Assembly: GCA_026826555.1 (NCBI GenBank)
Contig: JAKSZT010054399.1
Coordinates: 1,375,286 to 1,439,285, forward strand
Length of the DNA stretch: 64,000 nt
Source of the DNA: Tolypeutes matacus
Lineage: Eukaryota > Chordata > Mammalia > Cingulata > Chlamyphoridae
Reading direction: 5' to 3'
Shown: piece after piece, positions 24,186 through 36,785 of the stretch
How positions within the stretch are numbered: the first letter of the stretch is position 1
Layout: each line of letters starts with the position of its first letter
Translations under genes and position numbers: made by a program
Notes under the pieces: model-generated
The model's database searches: none
Told to the model about the DNA's origin: nothing
What the model saw: the letters and a program-made list of their open reading frames with translations, nothing else

Positions 24186-25339
24186 AACCTGTCATGCTGT
24201 GAGCTCTTGAACACCAGTGCCACCTGGTCTGGAAATCTGACCGCATTGGGCAAATATCCCCAGAAGACTGAGAGACCTTCCCCTTTTAAAATTTCTGTAT
24301 TATTCAAACAAACACATTGCCTTGGACTAGAAGCAAACCACAATGGTCTTTTTTTTTCATTCAACTCATAAAAAATAGGAAGGAACTGAATGGAACCTGA
24401 ATGCAAATGAAGAGAACTAAACCCTAATGAGGACATTCTCTAGTCAAGGGGAAGATACTAGAGGGCCTGGGCCCAGCAACCGCCTGAACAGAAGCTTATC
24501 ACATCTTGGCCCAGCTGAAGTTTTTGTCTGTTTGGTAACCCACAAAAATCAGGACAGTTTTGCTTCCTGGTAAACTAATTCTTTGGCAGTTAATTTTGCT
24601 GTAGTTTTCCTGAACAAGCCTCCATCCTTAAATGACCCAGGACAACGGCTCAAAAATGTCCCCCCCCCCAGTCTTTAAATACATCTGGCCTGGCCCCTCC
24701 TGAGAGAGAGCATCCCGAGGAAGATTCGGTTACTTCTGCGTGACTGACTCCAGGTGGCTTACAAAAGAACAAAAGGGCTTTATCTCTGTGTTGGGCAAAC
24801 AGAATAATGGTAATAAAAGCTCAGACTCGAGACCAGAGTTGAAGTGAGATGTTTTCTAGGTTAGTCTGTTGGAAACAGGAACGAGGAGTGTGTCACTACG
24901 TGGGCTTTGCTGAGGCAGGGACCACCTCAGAAATGGTTTCAGAGAGTAGCCTCTGTAGATCCGCAACAAAGAGCTGAAGGAATGTCTAAGAGGAATTGTT
25001 TGTCTTGATTTGCAGGCTGGACCCTCTAACCACCCCCCACCCCCCACCCCCTGAAAAAAAACAACAGAGAGGAAAAAGAAAGGAGAAGAAAATGGAAAAC
25101 AGCCATCCCTGGGACTTCTGATGTGGCATCTTGTTTTTTTCCAAACCACTTCCTCATTTCACTCCACCTGCCACTTTTTTTTCCCACCAAACAAGCCTAA
25201 ATATACCTCTAAATGAAAAAGCAAACTGCTCCTTGCTCTGTGTGTTTTTGTTTGTTTTTTAATCCAATAGGGAACTCAAGAACATAATTCTACTTTTTGG
25301 GCATCTGAAGCAAAGGCATGTCTGTATTGTTTTTTTTTT
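24186..25339. other. No recognisable gene
   Basis: Includes a C-run at 24660-24670 and a CACCCC-rich tract at 25029-25053. Nothing else is recognised. Confidence 0.45.
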
Positions 25340-25775
25340 AATAGGTCCATTAACTTTTAAAAATAAACTTTAAATTTTAGATTTACAAAAAACCTGGGCA
25401 GATAGTAGAGTTCCTGTCTTCCCCACACCATTTCTCCTAAATTTAACACTTTATAAGAAATGTGTATAGTAAATATGTCACAATTAAGGAGCCAATATTA
25501 TTATTAACTAAAATCCAAACTTTATTCCCATTTCCTCCATTTTTCCCTAATGCCCTTTCTCTGTTCCAGGCCATCTAGGATGCATGATTACATTTAGTCA
25601 TCTTATCTCCGTAGGCTCCTCTTGGCTGTGAGTTTCTCAGACTTTCCTTGGTTTTGATGAACTTGACCGTTTTGAAAAGTACTGGTCAGGCATTTTGTAG
25701 AAAGTCATTCAGGATTTGCCCCATGTTTTACTCATGATTAGACTGAGGTTATGGGTTTTGAGGAAGAAGCCGTTT
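25340..25775 (-). mobile_element. L1M (L1ME-like) 3' fragment
   Basis: Phrases such as aaacctgggcagatagtaga, gttttgatgaacttgaccgt, gtactggtcaggcattttgt and ctcatgattagactgaggtt are typical of old L1ME 3' UTRs in antisense. No coding sequence. Confidence 0.6.
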
Positions 25776-26244
25776 GAGTTTTTTTACCTTAGCTTCTGAA
25801 CATCAGATGGTGTTTCCTTTGACTCCTCAAAGCCAAATGGCTTTAAACAGCAAGAACTCACTTTGGACAAATGCTTCTCCCACTGCCACCACATTTATTA
25901 TTATTTGCCTCCGGGCATCTTTTGCTGTTTACTCTGCTAAAGAGTAGAAACATTTTTAGAAATTGGGGCGTGTTTGGCAATAGCTGCTGAGAGAAAAGGT
26001 GTGTATGGAATTCACTTCTAATTATAGTTGCTAGGGAGATTTTAAAAATTAAACATTAGCAATGGATAATTTTAGTCACGGACAAGAGTGGTATATAAAT
26101 TCTCTTTCTTTGTCAAATGGAGGATATAGATCTTTTTTTTTCTGAAATAATTTGTGCTCCTTTCCATTTTTAATACTGGTTGCTACAGGAATCACTTTCA
26201 TCTTTAACACTGCTTGCCAGAGCTGTTCTCATACCCTCCAGCCA

Positions 26245-26735
26245 AACGGAGATTTGGAACGATTATACACTAAAAAGTACTCTAGATTCCATCAAAAAGA
26301 AAACTTTAGACCAATATCACTTATGAATATCATTGCAAAAATCTTAAATAAAATATTGAAACATGCTATAGCAGCTCATTAAAAATAATACATCGTAAAG
26401 AAGTGGGATTTATTCTGAATGCCAGGGTGATTCATTATTAGGAAATTCAATATAAACTTTCATATTCAGGGCTACTTCTTTTTTATGACTCAGTGTATAT
26501 GTGTGTATGTGTGTGTACGTGTGTGTGTGCCCACTTCAGCTCAAAAGTCAGCATCTTAGTGAGGGCAACACTAGAGACTTTCTGCAACGTTGAAGAATAA
26601 GACAGGGATGTCCCTTATCTCCATTATGTTTAACATCGGGCTGGAGGTACTAGCCAATGCAAGTAGACAAAAGAAAGTAATTAGAAGGATAAAAATAGAA
26701 AGGGAAGACGTAAAACTATCTCTGAGATAAAATTC
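26245..26735 (+). mobile_element. L1 ORF2 reverse-transcriptase fragment
   Basis: Residues ENFRPISLMNIIAKILNKIL (26311-26370) match the L1 reverse transcriptase signature. Further on, RQGCPLSPL is encoded near 26600-26625. The frame breaks between them, and a (GT)n-rich stretch lies at 26494-26530. Confidence 0.85.
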
Positions 26736-27010
26736 ACATACTATACAATTCACTGATTCAAAGTATGCAATTCAATGATTTTTATGTTCGCAGGGTTGTA
26801 CAACCACCATCACTGCCTAATTCCAGAACATTTTCATCACCCCAAAAAGAAACCGTACAACCATTAGCAGCGATTCCCTCTTCTACCCTCCCCCTATCCC
26901 CTGGAAAACACATCCATTTTCCATCTCTATGGATTCACTTATTCTGGATATTTCATATAAATGGAATCATACAATTTGGTCTTTTGTTGATGCTTAGTGC
27001 CAAGAACAAT
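26736..27010 (-). mobile_element. Old L1M 3' fragment
   Basis: The run ctgagataaaattcacatac, gggttgtacaaccaccatca, aaaagaaaccgtacaaccat and tttcatataaatggaatcat is the usual antisense old-L1 3' region. A related copy follows at 27230. Confidence 0.7.
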
Positions 27011-27229
27011 TAATTCATTTGGTGTTACAAAATTATTATACTACAATTCTATCATTCCTTCATCATTAATACCTGGAACATTTCTATGAAGAGAAAATTT
27101 TCCTTCTCAATTATTTAGTTACCAGTTGTACAGTTCCTGTAGGAAAAGCAGGATAAATGCTTAACCAGTTTGGAAAACACAGTTTGTTCCCTAGCATTCA
27201 CCAATGGTCACCATTAGTTTATTTTTGTT

Positions 27230-28025
27230 TGTTTCTTATCATTATAAGCTCAAGCGTCCAGCACCTCAATTTTAGAACATTTCCATCACCTCAAAAAGAA
27301 ACCCCCTACCATTTAGCTATTACTTCCTAATCTTCCCTCCAACCAGCTCTAAGCAACCACTAATCTACTTTGTCTCTGTTTGCTTATTCTGTACATTTCA
27401 TATAAACAGAATCATATAATATGTGGTTTTTTGTGACTGCTTCTTTTACTTAGCACAGTATGTTTAAGCTTCAACCGTATTGTAACATAAAACAGCACTT
27501 CATCACTTTTTATGGCCGGCTAATATTCCATTGTATGGATATACCATTTCTTGTTTATCTGTTTGTCAGTTGATGCCATTTGGGTCATTTCCATCTTTTG
27601 GTTGTATGAATAATGCTGCTATAGACATTCACATATAAGTTTTTGCCTGAACGTATGTTTTCATTTCTCTTGGGTATGTACCTACGAGTGGATTTTCTGG
27701 GTCAAATTGTTAATCTATTTTTAACTTTCTGCAGAACTTCCAGACTGTTTTCCAAAGAGGTTGTACCATTTTACATTCCCACAAGCAGTTATGATTTTTC
27801 CATGTCCTTGCCAACACTTATTATCTTTTTTTATTGTGTTAGTGGATATGACGTGGTATCTCATTGTGGTTTTTATTTGCATTTCCCTGCTGACTAATGA
27901 TGTTGAACATTTTTTCATGTGCTTAATGGCCATTTGTATAGCTTCTTTGGAGTGATGTCTATTCAGATCCCTTGCCCATATTTTAATTGGGTTGTCTTTT
28001 TATTATTGAGTTGTAAGAGTTCAGT
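27230..28025 (-). mobile_element. Old L1 (ORF2 end and 3' UTR)
   Basis: Starting from cagcacctcaattttagaac, the sequence repeats the 26780 motif (acatttccatcacctcaaaa) and then passes through the antisense ORF2 end (tgtttatctgtttgtcagtt, atgaataatgctgctataga, ggtatctcattgtggttttt). Multiple stops. Confidence 0.8.
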
Positions 28026-28430
28026 GGACTATTTTTAAATTGCCAAAGACTGGAAACAAACCAAATGTTGGTCAATAGAAAATTAGTTGAATAAATGAGG
28101 ATACATCTACACAATGGAGTACTACACAGCTGTGAAAAATAATGTGGAACGTCTCTGGGGTATATTTTTAAATGAAATAAAGTAAGGTGGAAAAAAAATG
28201 TCATATGCTACTGTTTAGTCAAGAAATACACACACATACACATATATTCTGCTTGTGTTTATAAACAATCAATAAAAGGATAACCATTAAAAATGGTTAT
28301 TTAATGAGGGAAGGAGAGAAGAGGGAATGATAGATGCTAGATTTTCTCTGAATATACATGTTCGGTTATTTGGCTTTGGGGCCATGCAAGTATTTTACAT
28401 AATTATAAAATTAAAATTAATTAAAAAATT
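28026..28430 (+). mobile_element. Old L1M 3' fragment, plus strand
   Basis: Phrases gactggaaacaaaccaaatg, ggagtactacacagctgtga and catatgctactgtttagtca follow the usual L1M order. It meets the opposite-facing L1 at about 28025, giving a tail-to-head junction of two old insertions. Confidence 0.65.
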
Positions 28431-29238
28431 TTAAATGGAAAAGAGTAATTGCTTATAATTGAAAATAAACAGAAAGTAATGAATGCAAACATATCAAAGT
28501 GGTGGCAAAACCACACAATGAAGACCTTTCTTAATGATTGTGCACACAATAGTTTGACAATACACCCCTAAGGCAAATATGAACTGCAAAAAAACCTATA
28601 AATTATTTAGTGTTGATATTATTATTCTGAAACTACTGTGCATGTTTTGTGGGATAAAGCAAATGAATAATTTTGTTATATTTGAAATTTATCATTCCTG
28701 CTGTTTTGAGATCCAAGATTCCCTTTCATGGGAGAAAGGAGGAATAGGTGAAGATCAAAGAGGTTAGATCAGAATTTGAATTGGAAGTATCAAGATAAAC
28801 TCATGGTATATTTTAATATACCAAGTACAACTTTGGAAAATGGCTAATTTCAGGTATGAGGCAGGAAATATATAAAGATGAATGGGAAGCCTCTTGTCAC
28901 ACCAGATAGCAAGAAAGCTGTCAAGAGACTATTGAAAATGTATTAAAATGACTTAGAAGCCAACTGAAAGAGGCTATCCCTGGCCAAAAATAGGGCAATT
29001 TGACCATCAAACAGGATAATAACTGCAATGGATTGAAATACATCAAATATGTGAAATCCATGAGTTTATAATAACAAAGAAACAAAAATAAACCTTAGTG
29101 ATCATTGGGAATGCTAGGAAACAAACTCATTCTTTTGTAAACCAGTCAAGCATTTTCCTGCCTTTCCTACAGAAACTATACAACTGTGACCAAATGGCAA
29201 TGAGGGGAATTTTCTCTGCCTAGAAATATTCCATAATT

Positions 29239-29454
29239 AAGAAGGAATGATAGGGAAGCGGCTGTGGCTCAATCAGTAGGGCTCCCGTTTACCATATGGG
29301 AGGCCCCGGGTTTGGTTCCCGGGGCCTCCTGGTGAGGGCAGGCCCGCCCGCACGGCGTGGTTAGCTGACCCAGCGAGCGCAAGCAGCAAGGGGGGGATAA
29401 ATGAATAAATAAATAAAATCTTTTAAAAAAAAAAAAAAAAAAGAAGGAATGATA
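29239..29454 (+). mobile_element. Xenarthran tRNA-derived SINE with 14-bp target-site duplication
   Basis: The element body is 29253-29440. It starts gggaagcggctgtggctcaa, has a pol III box A (tggctcaatcagtaggg) and box B (ggtttggttccc), then a tRNA-unrelated part, an AATAAAT-rich stretch and a poly(A) tail. It is flanked by direct repeats aagaaggaatgata at 29239-29252 and 29441-29454. It sits inside an L1M 3' UTR. It resembles the DAS-type SINEs described from armadillo. Confidence 0.9.
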
Positions 29455-30110
29455 GAATTGTAATATAATAATTTTGCAACACCGAATGCATTAATGAATC
29501 AATGTTCTGTGCACCAATGGCTGCTAACATCACAGAAAGAGACAGCCAGGCATTATTTGCCTCCTGATAAATAGCATACCACCAAGCAGTCTTGCCCTAA
29601 ACAAATAAAATCTGATGTAACATCTAGATCCAACTGCCAATTTACAGGAAATACAGGGGACAGTAGAACATGTTACACACCGTAACTGGGGTCCAGCTGG
29701 CAAAAGTCACACTGTTGGAAACTCTACAGGAAAAAAGACCCAGTTACTTCAACAAATAAATAGCCAGGGAGGAGAGAAAGAGAGAGAGAGTAAAAGAGAT
29801 TTAAAATACATAGTAAACTAATAACAACGTGTAGACTGTATTTGAATCCTAATTTAAACACAAAAACTGTAAAGAATTATTTTTAAAATGAGATATTTGG
29901 AAATTTGAACAAGGGCTGGATATTCGCTAATATTAATAAATTACTATTATGTTATTGCAGTTGTGTTTTATAAAGTTCTTGACTTTTAGAGATAGATGCT
30001 GATATATTTATAGATGAATAATATGATGAGGGGAAGTGAGTCGGGATATAGAGTCTATCCTACCTATCTATAGGTATATATAGTAATATATAGTAATATA
30101 TATATATATA

Positions 30111-30193
30111 TTTTAAGGAGGTACCAGGGATTGAAACTGGGACCTTGTACCTGGGAAGCAGGTGCTCAACACTGAGCTACAACTACTCTTCCC
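30111..30193 (-). mobile_element. Xenarthran tRNA-derived SINE, minus strand
   Basis: Read on the minus strand it starts gggaagagtagttgtagctc and contains a box-A-like stretch (tagctcagtgttgagcacctg) and box-B-like gtttcaatccc, ending in acctcctt. It lies next to a (TA)n tract inside an L1M 3' UTR. No clear target-site duplication. Confidence 0.75.
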
Positions 30194-30439
30194 TATAGCT
30201 ATATTCTTTATTGATAAAATAAGATTGTCCATTAATTGATAATAGTTGAAGCTGGGTGATGGATACATGGAACTCATTATATTCTATTTTTTTTTACATG
30301 TTTGAAATTTTCCACAATAAAAAGTTAAAACAAGATTTAAAGAAATAAGACAAAATATTATAATTGGTATAATCTTGATGGTGTATATATAGCTATTCCT
30401 TGTATTATTTTCTATTCTTTTTTTTTTTTTTGTATTTTT

Positions 30440-30780
30440 AAACTGTTTCATGAAGTTCTGATAATGCTACAACATAGATGAACCTTGAAGACATCATGTT
30501 GAGCCAAATAAGCCAGACACAAAAGGACAAATATTATATGATTCTACTTACCTGAAGTTATCTAGAATACTCAAATTTATAGAGGCAGAAGGCAGATTAG
30601 AAGTTACCAAAGCTGGGGACAGGGTGGAGTGAGAGGGAAGTTTTTACCTAATGATTGAAGTTTCTGTTTGGGGATGATGAAAAATGGATGGTGGTGAATG
30701 TAATTAACACCACCGAGTTGTGCACTTAAATTAGAAAATCCTATGTGCTAAATATGTTACCACAATAAAAAATACATATG
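30440..30780 (+). mobile_element. Old L1M 3' end
   Basis: The phrases gatgaaccttgaagacatca, taagccagacacaaaaggac and tatgttaccacaataaaaaa repeat the element at 2890 in the same orientation. Confidence 0.7.
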
Positions 30781-32524
30781 AACAAAAACAAGTCAACCAA
30801 CTGTGGCCTCTCTCTGAACTCTAGAAAAGTTTGGGGGAGGGGGGGAGGAGCCATCAGATACTTTCATCCTGGCTGACTTTGATCTATCTATCTCTAGGAG
30901 ACCCATTAATATGAACTTATCTGGGAAGAAGGAGCTGTGTTAAAGAAGACATAGCATTAATTTCTTTCTATTGTTGATCACTATTCAGTATTCATGTATT
31001 TTTGAAATATATACTTGAAATAATGATGACCAAAAGGCCATACTTCTAAAAGAAGAAAAAAGTTGTTTTTAGGATCAGACAACCTTATTTATTAAGCATT
31101 CACTCTTGCACTCACTCATTCATTCATCTATTAAATATTTTTAAAGCACTTACTATGTTTCTGATATTGCAGCCAGGTACTTGAAGGAACCGAGAAGGAA
31201 CGGTGGCCACTTACAAGGAGAGGTATTGGGTAAGGATGTGCTAAATGTCACACTCTGTTAAATTAAATTAAAACCAGTTGTTACCCAAACATTTATATAA
31301 TTATAGGCAGTCATTATCTGGGTTGTTATCCACAGGCCAAATTTGACTCAGTGAGCCTTCGATTACTGAGACGAGGCTGCAGCAAGTTCTAGGAAACCTC
31401 CCTTCAGAGCAAAGCATACGAAAGGAATGATTACACAGGAGACTTAGCTCAGGAAGAGAGAAGAACAGAGAAATAGCTCAGAGTACAAAGCTCTTTATCC
31501 TGGTTTCCAAAGCGCAGTGCTTTAGCGCTACCTTAGGGAGGCTCCCTTAGGGGACATTTCCCCTGAACGTTTCCTTCACAGGTGTATAGACAGCAAGTAC
31601 AATAAAGCCAGAAACATCTTCCACTCTCTGGAGAGGATTTTCCTGCTTTTACTTATGTATTAGGTAAAAATAGAATTTTATTTCTCTTCAAGCCTGAAGA
31701 CAGGATTGCATGTGACTTTGGCTCTTCCATTTGAAAACGTGAATTGTTAACCAGGAGATACTAGGACCCAACCTTTTAGCAGGCAGCCCGGATGTTGTGA
31801 GGATTGACATAATTATGTACATAAAGTTCCCATGTTAGAATGCACTCCAAAGGGCTATAAATATCAAGAATTTCATCTTCCTCCCCTCATACTCACAAAC
31901 ATTTGAGTGGCTGTTTTTCCTGGTCAGATATAGCTGCCTCAAGAGATGTCAATCTTTCTTTTTCTACTGTGTTTTCTGAACTTTTCACTCCTTAAAAGAA
32001 AAGGAGAAAGAGAAAGAAATCGACTAGAACAGAATCCCTCGAGATGCTTCCCTGGTTTAATTTATTGACAACCTAAATCCGATTGAACATATGTTTCCGG
32101 TTACCATGTACATTATCAATGTGTCCAAATTGTGTTCCCTAGTTCATGAAAATGCTAGGATTACACCAACCTCTCTTTAAAGAATTTCTAAAACAAGGTG
32201 ATCCTCTATAGGTAAGAGCATTTAAAAAGAGCACTGGCCACTTAGATTTCTGATATGAAAAAAAAAAGGTAATTGTTGGAAAAGACAAACACTAGAGGGT
32301 TTTCTTTCATGAGTTCTGTAGAACAGCAAAGACCTATTCTTTCAGCGCTTCAAAGGACCCCACTCCTTATTACAATCTCCTTATTTTACCATCATGGAAA
32401 GGGAGGTCCAGAGAGATAAAGGGACTTCCCCAATGCCACACTGCTAGACTTCAGCCTTTCTAAATTTCTTGCTCCAAGCCACTCCTATTAGAAAACAATA
32501 AAAGTAAATATCTGAAGAATGTCC
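30781..32524. other. Mostly unassigned intergenic DNA
   Basis: A piece of the ancient repeat family lies at about 31090-31200 (cactcattcattcatctatt, gcacttactatgtttctgat). A possible MIR-like scrap sits at 32395-32450 (cagagagataaagggacttc). The rest is unrecognised. Confidence 0.4.
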
Positions 32525-32845
32525 AAAAATAAAAAAAGTCTTCTTTTAAAATAAGGTCTCAATTCAAACAGTACCTTTTCAGACAGCCCATCCCTCTCTC
32601 CTCTACTAGTTCTTTATGCAGCCTTCCTTATCTAAAAGGACTGAGCTTTTTCTGAGTTAGTGGGTTTATTACATTGTCATGCCACCTGCTCTAGAATGTA
32701 AGCTCCAGGAGGGCAGGGTTCTGTCTGGTCTGTTTACTAATATATCCCGAGTACCCAGAGTGGTGCTTGGCATCCAGGTGGTACTCAGTGAGAGCTTCAT
32801 GAATGAATGAATGATTGAACAAATGAATGAATGAATGAATGAAAT
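32525..32845 (+). mobile_element. L2 LINE 3' end with (TGAA)n tail
   Basis: The phrases tctagaatgtaagctccagg, agggcagggttctgtctggt and gagtacccagagtggtgctt are the classic L2 3' end, followed by the TGAA-type tail at 32798-32842. Confidence 0.8.
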
Positions 32846-34299
32846 GCCACCAGAGGTGAAAATCCAGGAGTCATGAATAGAAGGAACAAAAATGAGGCTG
32901 TATGTTATCTTACCACATCCTACTTAATAAACTGAGTGGACCCTTTGAGAATTTTCCTACAAATTCTAACCCCCACCCCCACCTGATGTAAGGGGTTAAG
33001 AAGAGCTTGAATATTATAATCTCCCTGCAGTCTCCCCAAATCCCCAAACATTTACTCAGGTTCAAACTGCTGGCATTTGACTAATTTATTTATTTCTACT
33101 AGATATTTTTCAGCTATTGTATCTACCCATGGTTTTTGCCTCCTTTGTGTAAGGAATGTAAGGTGTCAGTGGTATCAGCAAGCAGAAGGTGAAGTGATGG
33201 ACTAGAACTAGACAATCCACAGCATAAATAATCAGCTTTGGCTGTCACGAGTAGGCTGAATATGCTATTGGGATCTCAAAATGCTACTGCTATTAATGAT
33301 GTTCTCCATGTTTCCAAAACAGCCAAAATTCATTCATGTTGCCTGTCCTCTAGTAGTGAGTATAAAAATTCAATTGGATTTAATTCAAAACAATTCAAGT
33401 TATTGAGCATCTACTCAACAAATTGTTATATTAGGCATTTTAGGAAGAGACATGAAAAAGAGTTTTGATAAATGTTGGCCACTTGACATATTGCCTGCAA
33501 GATCCAAGGAATAATGGAAACTGCAGTTAGGAATAGCACCAGCATACAGTTTTTATCTTATAATTGTGGGGCTGGAAGGTTGGGGGCAGAGCCCTTTCTG
33601 TTGGATGAATAAGGAAATATTCAAACTTGCATCAGTAGAAGACAAAGATGTAAAATCAATGGTTTGGTAGGAATAAAGAGACTTCCAATGACGTAGCTGA
33701 CAAGCATTTTCAATCCAAAGGAAGATATGAAAAATAAAATGATAAAGTGATGACTAAAGTTATTTTTAAAAAGATATGAAGTACATAAAGATTGGTTTCA
33801 CTGACTCTAATGTAACCTTCAGTGGATTTTATGAAAGATCAAGAAAAAAAGGAAAGGAAGAATACAAAGTTTTCAGATGAAGATAAATACCAAAGGAGGA
33901 TGAAACTTTAGACAGATAAACACAAACAAAATGTCACCAGAAGACCCCAGTGTCTTATTGAGCAACTCAAGAAGACACTATACATGTGAGGAGTTGAAAA
34001 TTGAGTGTTCAGCATGCTGTGGGAAAGAATCTAGAAATTGAGGAGAAAAAGGAAATCTGTCATAAAATCTCAAGTTGTCTAAATGGAAACCAAGACAAAC
34101 TTTGACAGCTTTGAAGATATTATTGGCTTACACATCTCATGTTTTGTTTTTTCTTTTTAAATTATTGGTTGAATTTTCCCCATAGGTAGAAAAAGCCAAC
34201 TTGTAATCAAAAGACAATTCCTATGATAAAATTAACACAATGTATCTTGGTGATTGTACACACAGGCAATGTATGTGGTTGGCTACAATCCTGTAGGAG
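32846..34299. other. No recognisable feature
   Basis: AT-rich DNA with purine-rich stretches near 33840-33910. No long open frame or recognised repeat. Confidence 0.45.
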
Positions 34300-34840
34300 G
34301 ATAGCTGACTCATCTCTTACAGCATTGGACCAGTGAGCTCACCATGATGTTTTGGCTGCAGGTAATAGGAACGACTTAAACAATAAGGAAAGAGTCTATT
34401 GCCTCCCATAGCAGTAAGCCAGGAGATGGCAGGGGTGGGGCCAGGGTAGGTCTCCAGGACCAGGGAATTCAGAAGGCTGTCGTGATGACCTAGAGTCTTC
34501 TGTGGATCTGACCTGCCACCCTCTGCCTGTCCCTCATTGTCATGAGATCACTGCAGCAACTTCAGGCCATAATATCCTCATACAACCCCAAAAGCCAGAA
34601 AAGAAGAGGGCACACACCTTCCTGAACCCCTACTTAAGGAGAAAACAAAACCTGAAGAGAAGCTCTCAGATCCTCACATTGAGATTGGCAAGAATTCTGT
34701 CAAGTGCCATTCTTAAACTAATTAGTGGCAAGAGGAACAACTGGATTACCAATGGGCTTAGATTCATCAAGATACACCTCCTGGAGGCTGGGAGGGCCCT
34801 GCCTCCCCAAAGTCAGATAGGTATCTGAATAAAATCAGGG
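34300..34840 (+). repeat. Possible old MER-type repeat
   Basis: The start (ggctgcaggtaataggaacg, acttaaacaataaggaaaga) and later gagggccctgcctccccaaa resemble an old MER-type element I cannot name. A 108-codon open frame in it (34502-34828) has no family resemblance. Confidence 0.3.
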
Positions 34841-35187
34841 TTTCGTTAATAAGGGAGCAAGTCTGTTGTGTAAGTCCACCACAATCTTTTTTTCCTCTCT
34901 TATTTCACACACAATAATAGTCACTCTTTGTGATGTATCTTCCTATGGGGGTTGGCAAATGCATGGAGTTGTGTGACCACGACTGTTACAATCAAGGTAC
35001 AGAAAAGTGTATTATGAAAGTGGTTAGACAGGTTTTTGATCAACCAGCATGGATTTTCTATAGTGGTAAATAAGTGAGAGAGAGAGTTACGGTTCTTATA
35101 CTCTTTGCCCTCCGCGAACACACTTTGAGAAGGAGGGTCGGGCACATTTTAAGCCTAATATAGGAAGGTACAAACAGCACATTATGG

Positions 35188-35640
35188 GGTGTTTTAGTTT
35201 GCTGGACTGCTTAAAGCAGACACCATGGAATGGGTTGGCTTTGAACAATGGGAATATATTGGCTTACAGCTGAAGCTGTGGGAATGTCCAGATCAAAGCA
35301 TCATCAAGGCTACCTTGATCCTTTTTCCCACCACATGGCAAGGCACGTGGCAGCCTCTGCTGGTCTATCCCTTCTCTTCTGGGTTCTGTTGACTTCAGCT
35401 TCTTGCTTCTATGGTGTGTGCCCTCTCCCTCTCTCTGTCCCTGTCCCTCTCCCTGTCCCCTCTTTATTCCATTTATAAAAGGCTCCAGTAAGAAGATTAA
35501 GACCCATCCTGAATGAGATGGGTCACACCTTAACAAAAGTAGCCTCATCTAAAAGTCCTACTGACACTGGGTTTACACCCACACGAATGGATTAAATTTA
35601 AGAACATGCCTTTCTAGGGGTATATACAGCTTCAAAGCCC
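35188..35640 (-). mobile_element. Solo LTR-like element, copy 2
   Basis: It starts ttttagtttgctggactgct and aligns along its length with the reverse complement of 60126-60570: shared acatggcaaggcacgtggcag/acatggcaaggcatgtggcag, ttctcttctgggttc, ttcagcttcttgcttc and gtagcctcatctaaaagtcct/gtagcctcattaaaaggtcct. A pyrimidine-rich expansion (35419-35460) lies inside. Confidence 0.65.
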
Positions 35641-36519
35641 CACAGGGGCCTTGAAGGAAGGACAGACTCCCCCTCTGCAGCTCTGGCCTTCCTTGTCCTT
35701 TGACGGTGATACCCAGGACACCTTGCTCGGGTAGCTCCCCACCCCGCAAAGCCCGTCTCTGAGTGCTGCATTGTGGTTGACCTGAGGGTTTATTTTGCTC
35801 TCCAGGACGCAAAACCTTTCTGTTGTCCCTCAGCTTGCCAGCCTGGGGTGATTAAGGTTCTCTGTCCACACTCAGGAAGTGTCTCCAGTCCTGGGGGAGA
35901 CGGCGTCTGCAGAGGACCTTATTCCACGGAGGACCATCTGCCTGGTACCTTGGTTTGCTTTATGATCATCATCATGGCAGGTAGATGATGCTGATGAACT
36001 AAATCAGAAGACAGGCACGGCCTCTGTGGTGAGTTTGAACACGACAAATAAAATAAAATAATGACTATCATGAGAATAGCAAACACAGTAACTAATATTT
36101 ACAAACCAAAAATGCTGTCTAGCAAGAATAGCTTGTCAGACCTGTTCAACAATACTGACAGCCCAACTACGACCAAAACCAGAGCCGTCTAACCCAGGTT
36201 GTTTTCTTCCAGGGAGCTGGTGCCAAGCCTTGGACTGCCCAGGACAAGCGTTTGCCTATATGGTGCCCTTGTGCAAAGCAGTAAATGCCTCCCTCTCTCC
36301 GTGATATTTTATTTCCATCTATTGGAAAAGTGTTGGAATAGGCCATTAAATTGTTTAGTGAAATATAAACCCTCTAGGCAGAATGTTTGAATGGTGTCTT
36401 AGAGTTGTGCAGTGCGCAGCCAGCACAACTGGAAACAGCAGCCCTGGGACCTGGTGGTTTTGAGGATGGGGATGTCACATTGTCTCAGCAGGTCTGGATC
36501 AGTGGTTTTGAGGATGCCT
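35641..36519. other. No recognisable feature
   Basis: Moderately GC-rich at 35640-35960, with short overlapping open frames on both strands and no family signature. Confidence 0.4.
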
Positions 36520-36785
36520 GGCAGTTTATTCATTTATTCATCCAGTACTTAAGGAGTGACTACTATATTTACGATGCTGCATGCTATATGAGCATTATCT
36601 CATTGAATATTTGCAAAAGAACTGTGATTAGGTACTATTTTTAATCCCTATTTTATAGATAAGGAAATCAGAGTTTAGAGAGTTTATGATACTTGCCCTA
36701 ATTCACATGGTTAGAAAAGTGACAGAGCTTACCTAGAATCCTGATACGGATGATCCTGAAGCTACCACTCCACTCTACTTCCTGA
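36520..36785 (-). mobile_element. MIR SINE, minus strand
   Basis: In antisense order: agcattatctcattgaatat, aggtactatttttaatccct, ttttatagataaggaaatca, acttgccctaattcacatgg. These are the reverse of the MIR core. Confidence 0.75.

Larger units (their letters stand above)
28431..30340 (+). mobile_element. L1M 3' UTR interrupted by two SINEs
   Basis: A long L1MA/MB-like 3' UTR (ggggtccagctggcaaaagt, ggaaactctacaggaaaaaa, gaagctgggtgatggataca) ends in ttttccacaataaaaagtta near 30330. A plus-strand SINE (29253-29440) and a minus-strand SINE (30111-30193) are nested in it. The left boundary is uncertain. Confidence 0.65.

Noticed and set aside
32798..32842. Repeated TGAA units as a CRISPR-like array
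   Set aside because: They are 4-base units forming the tail of an L2 element, with no spacers.
34502..34828. 108-codon plus-strand frame
   Set aside because: No signature, within a probable old repeat.
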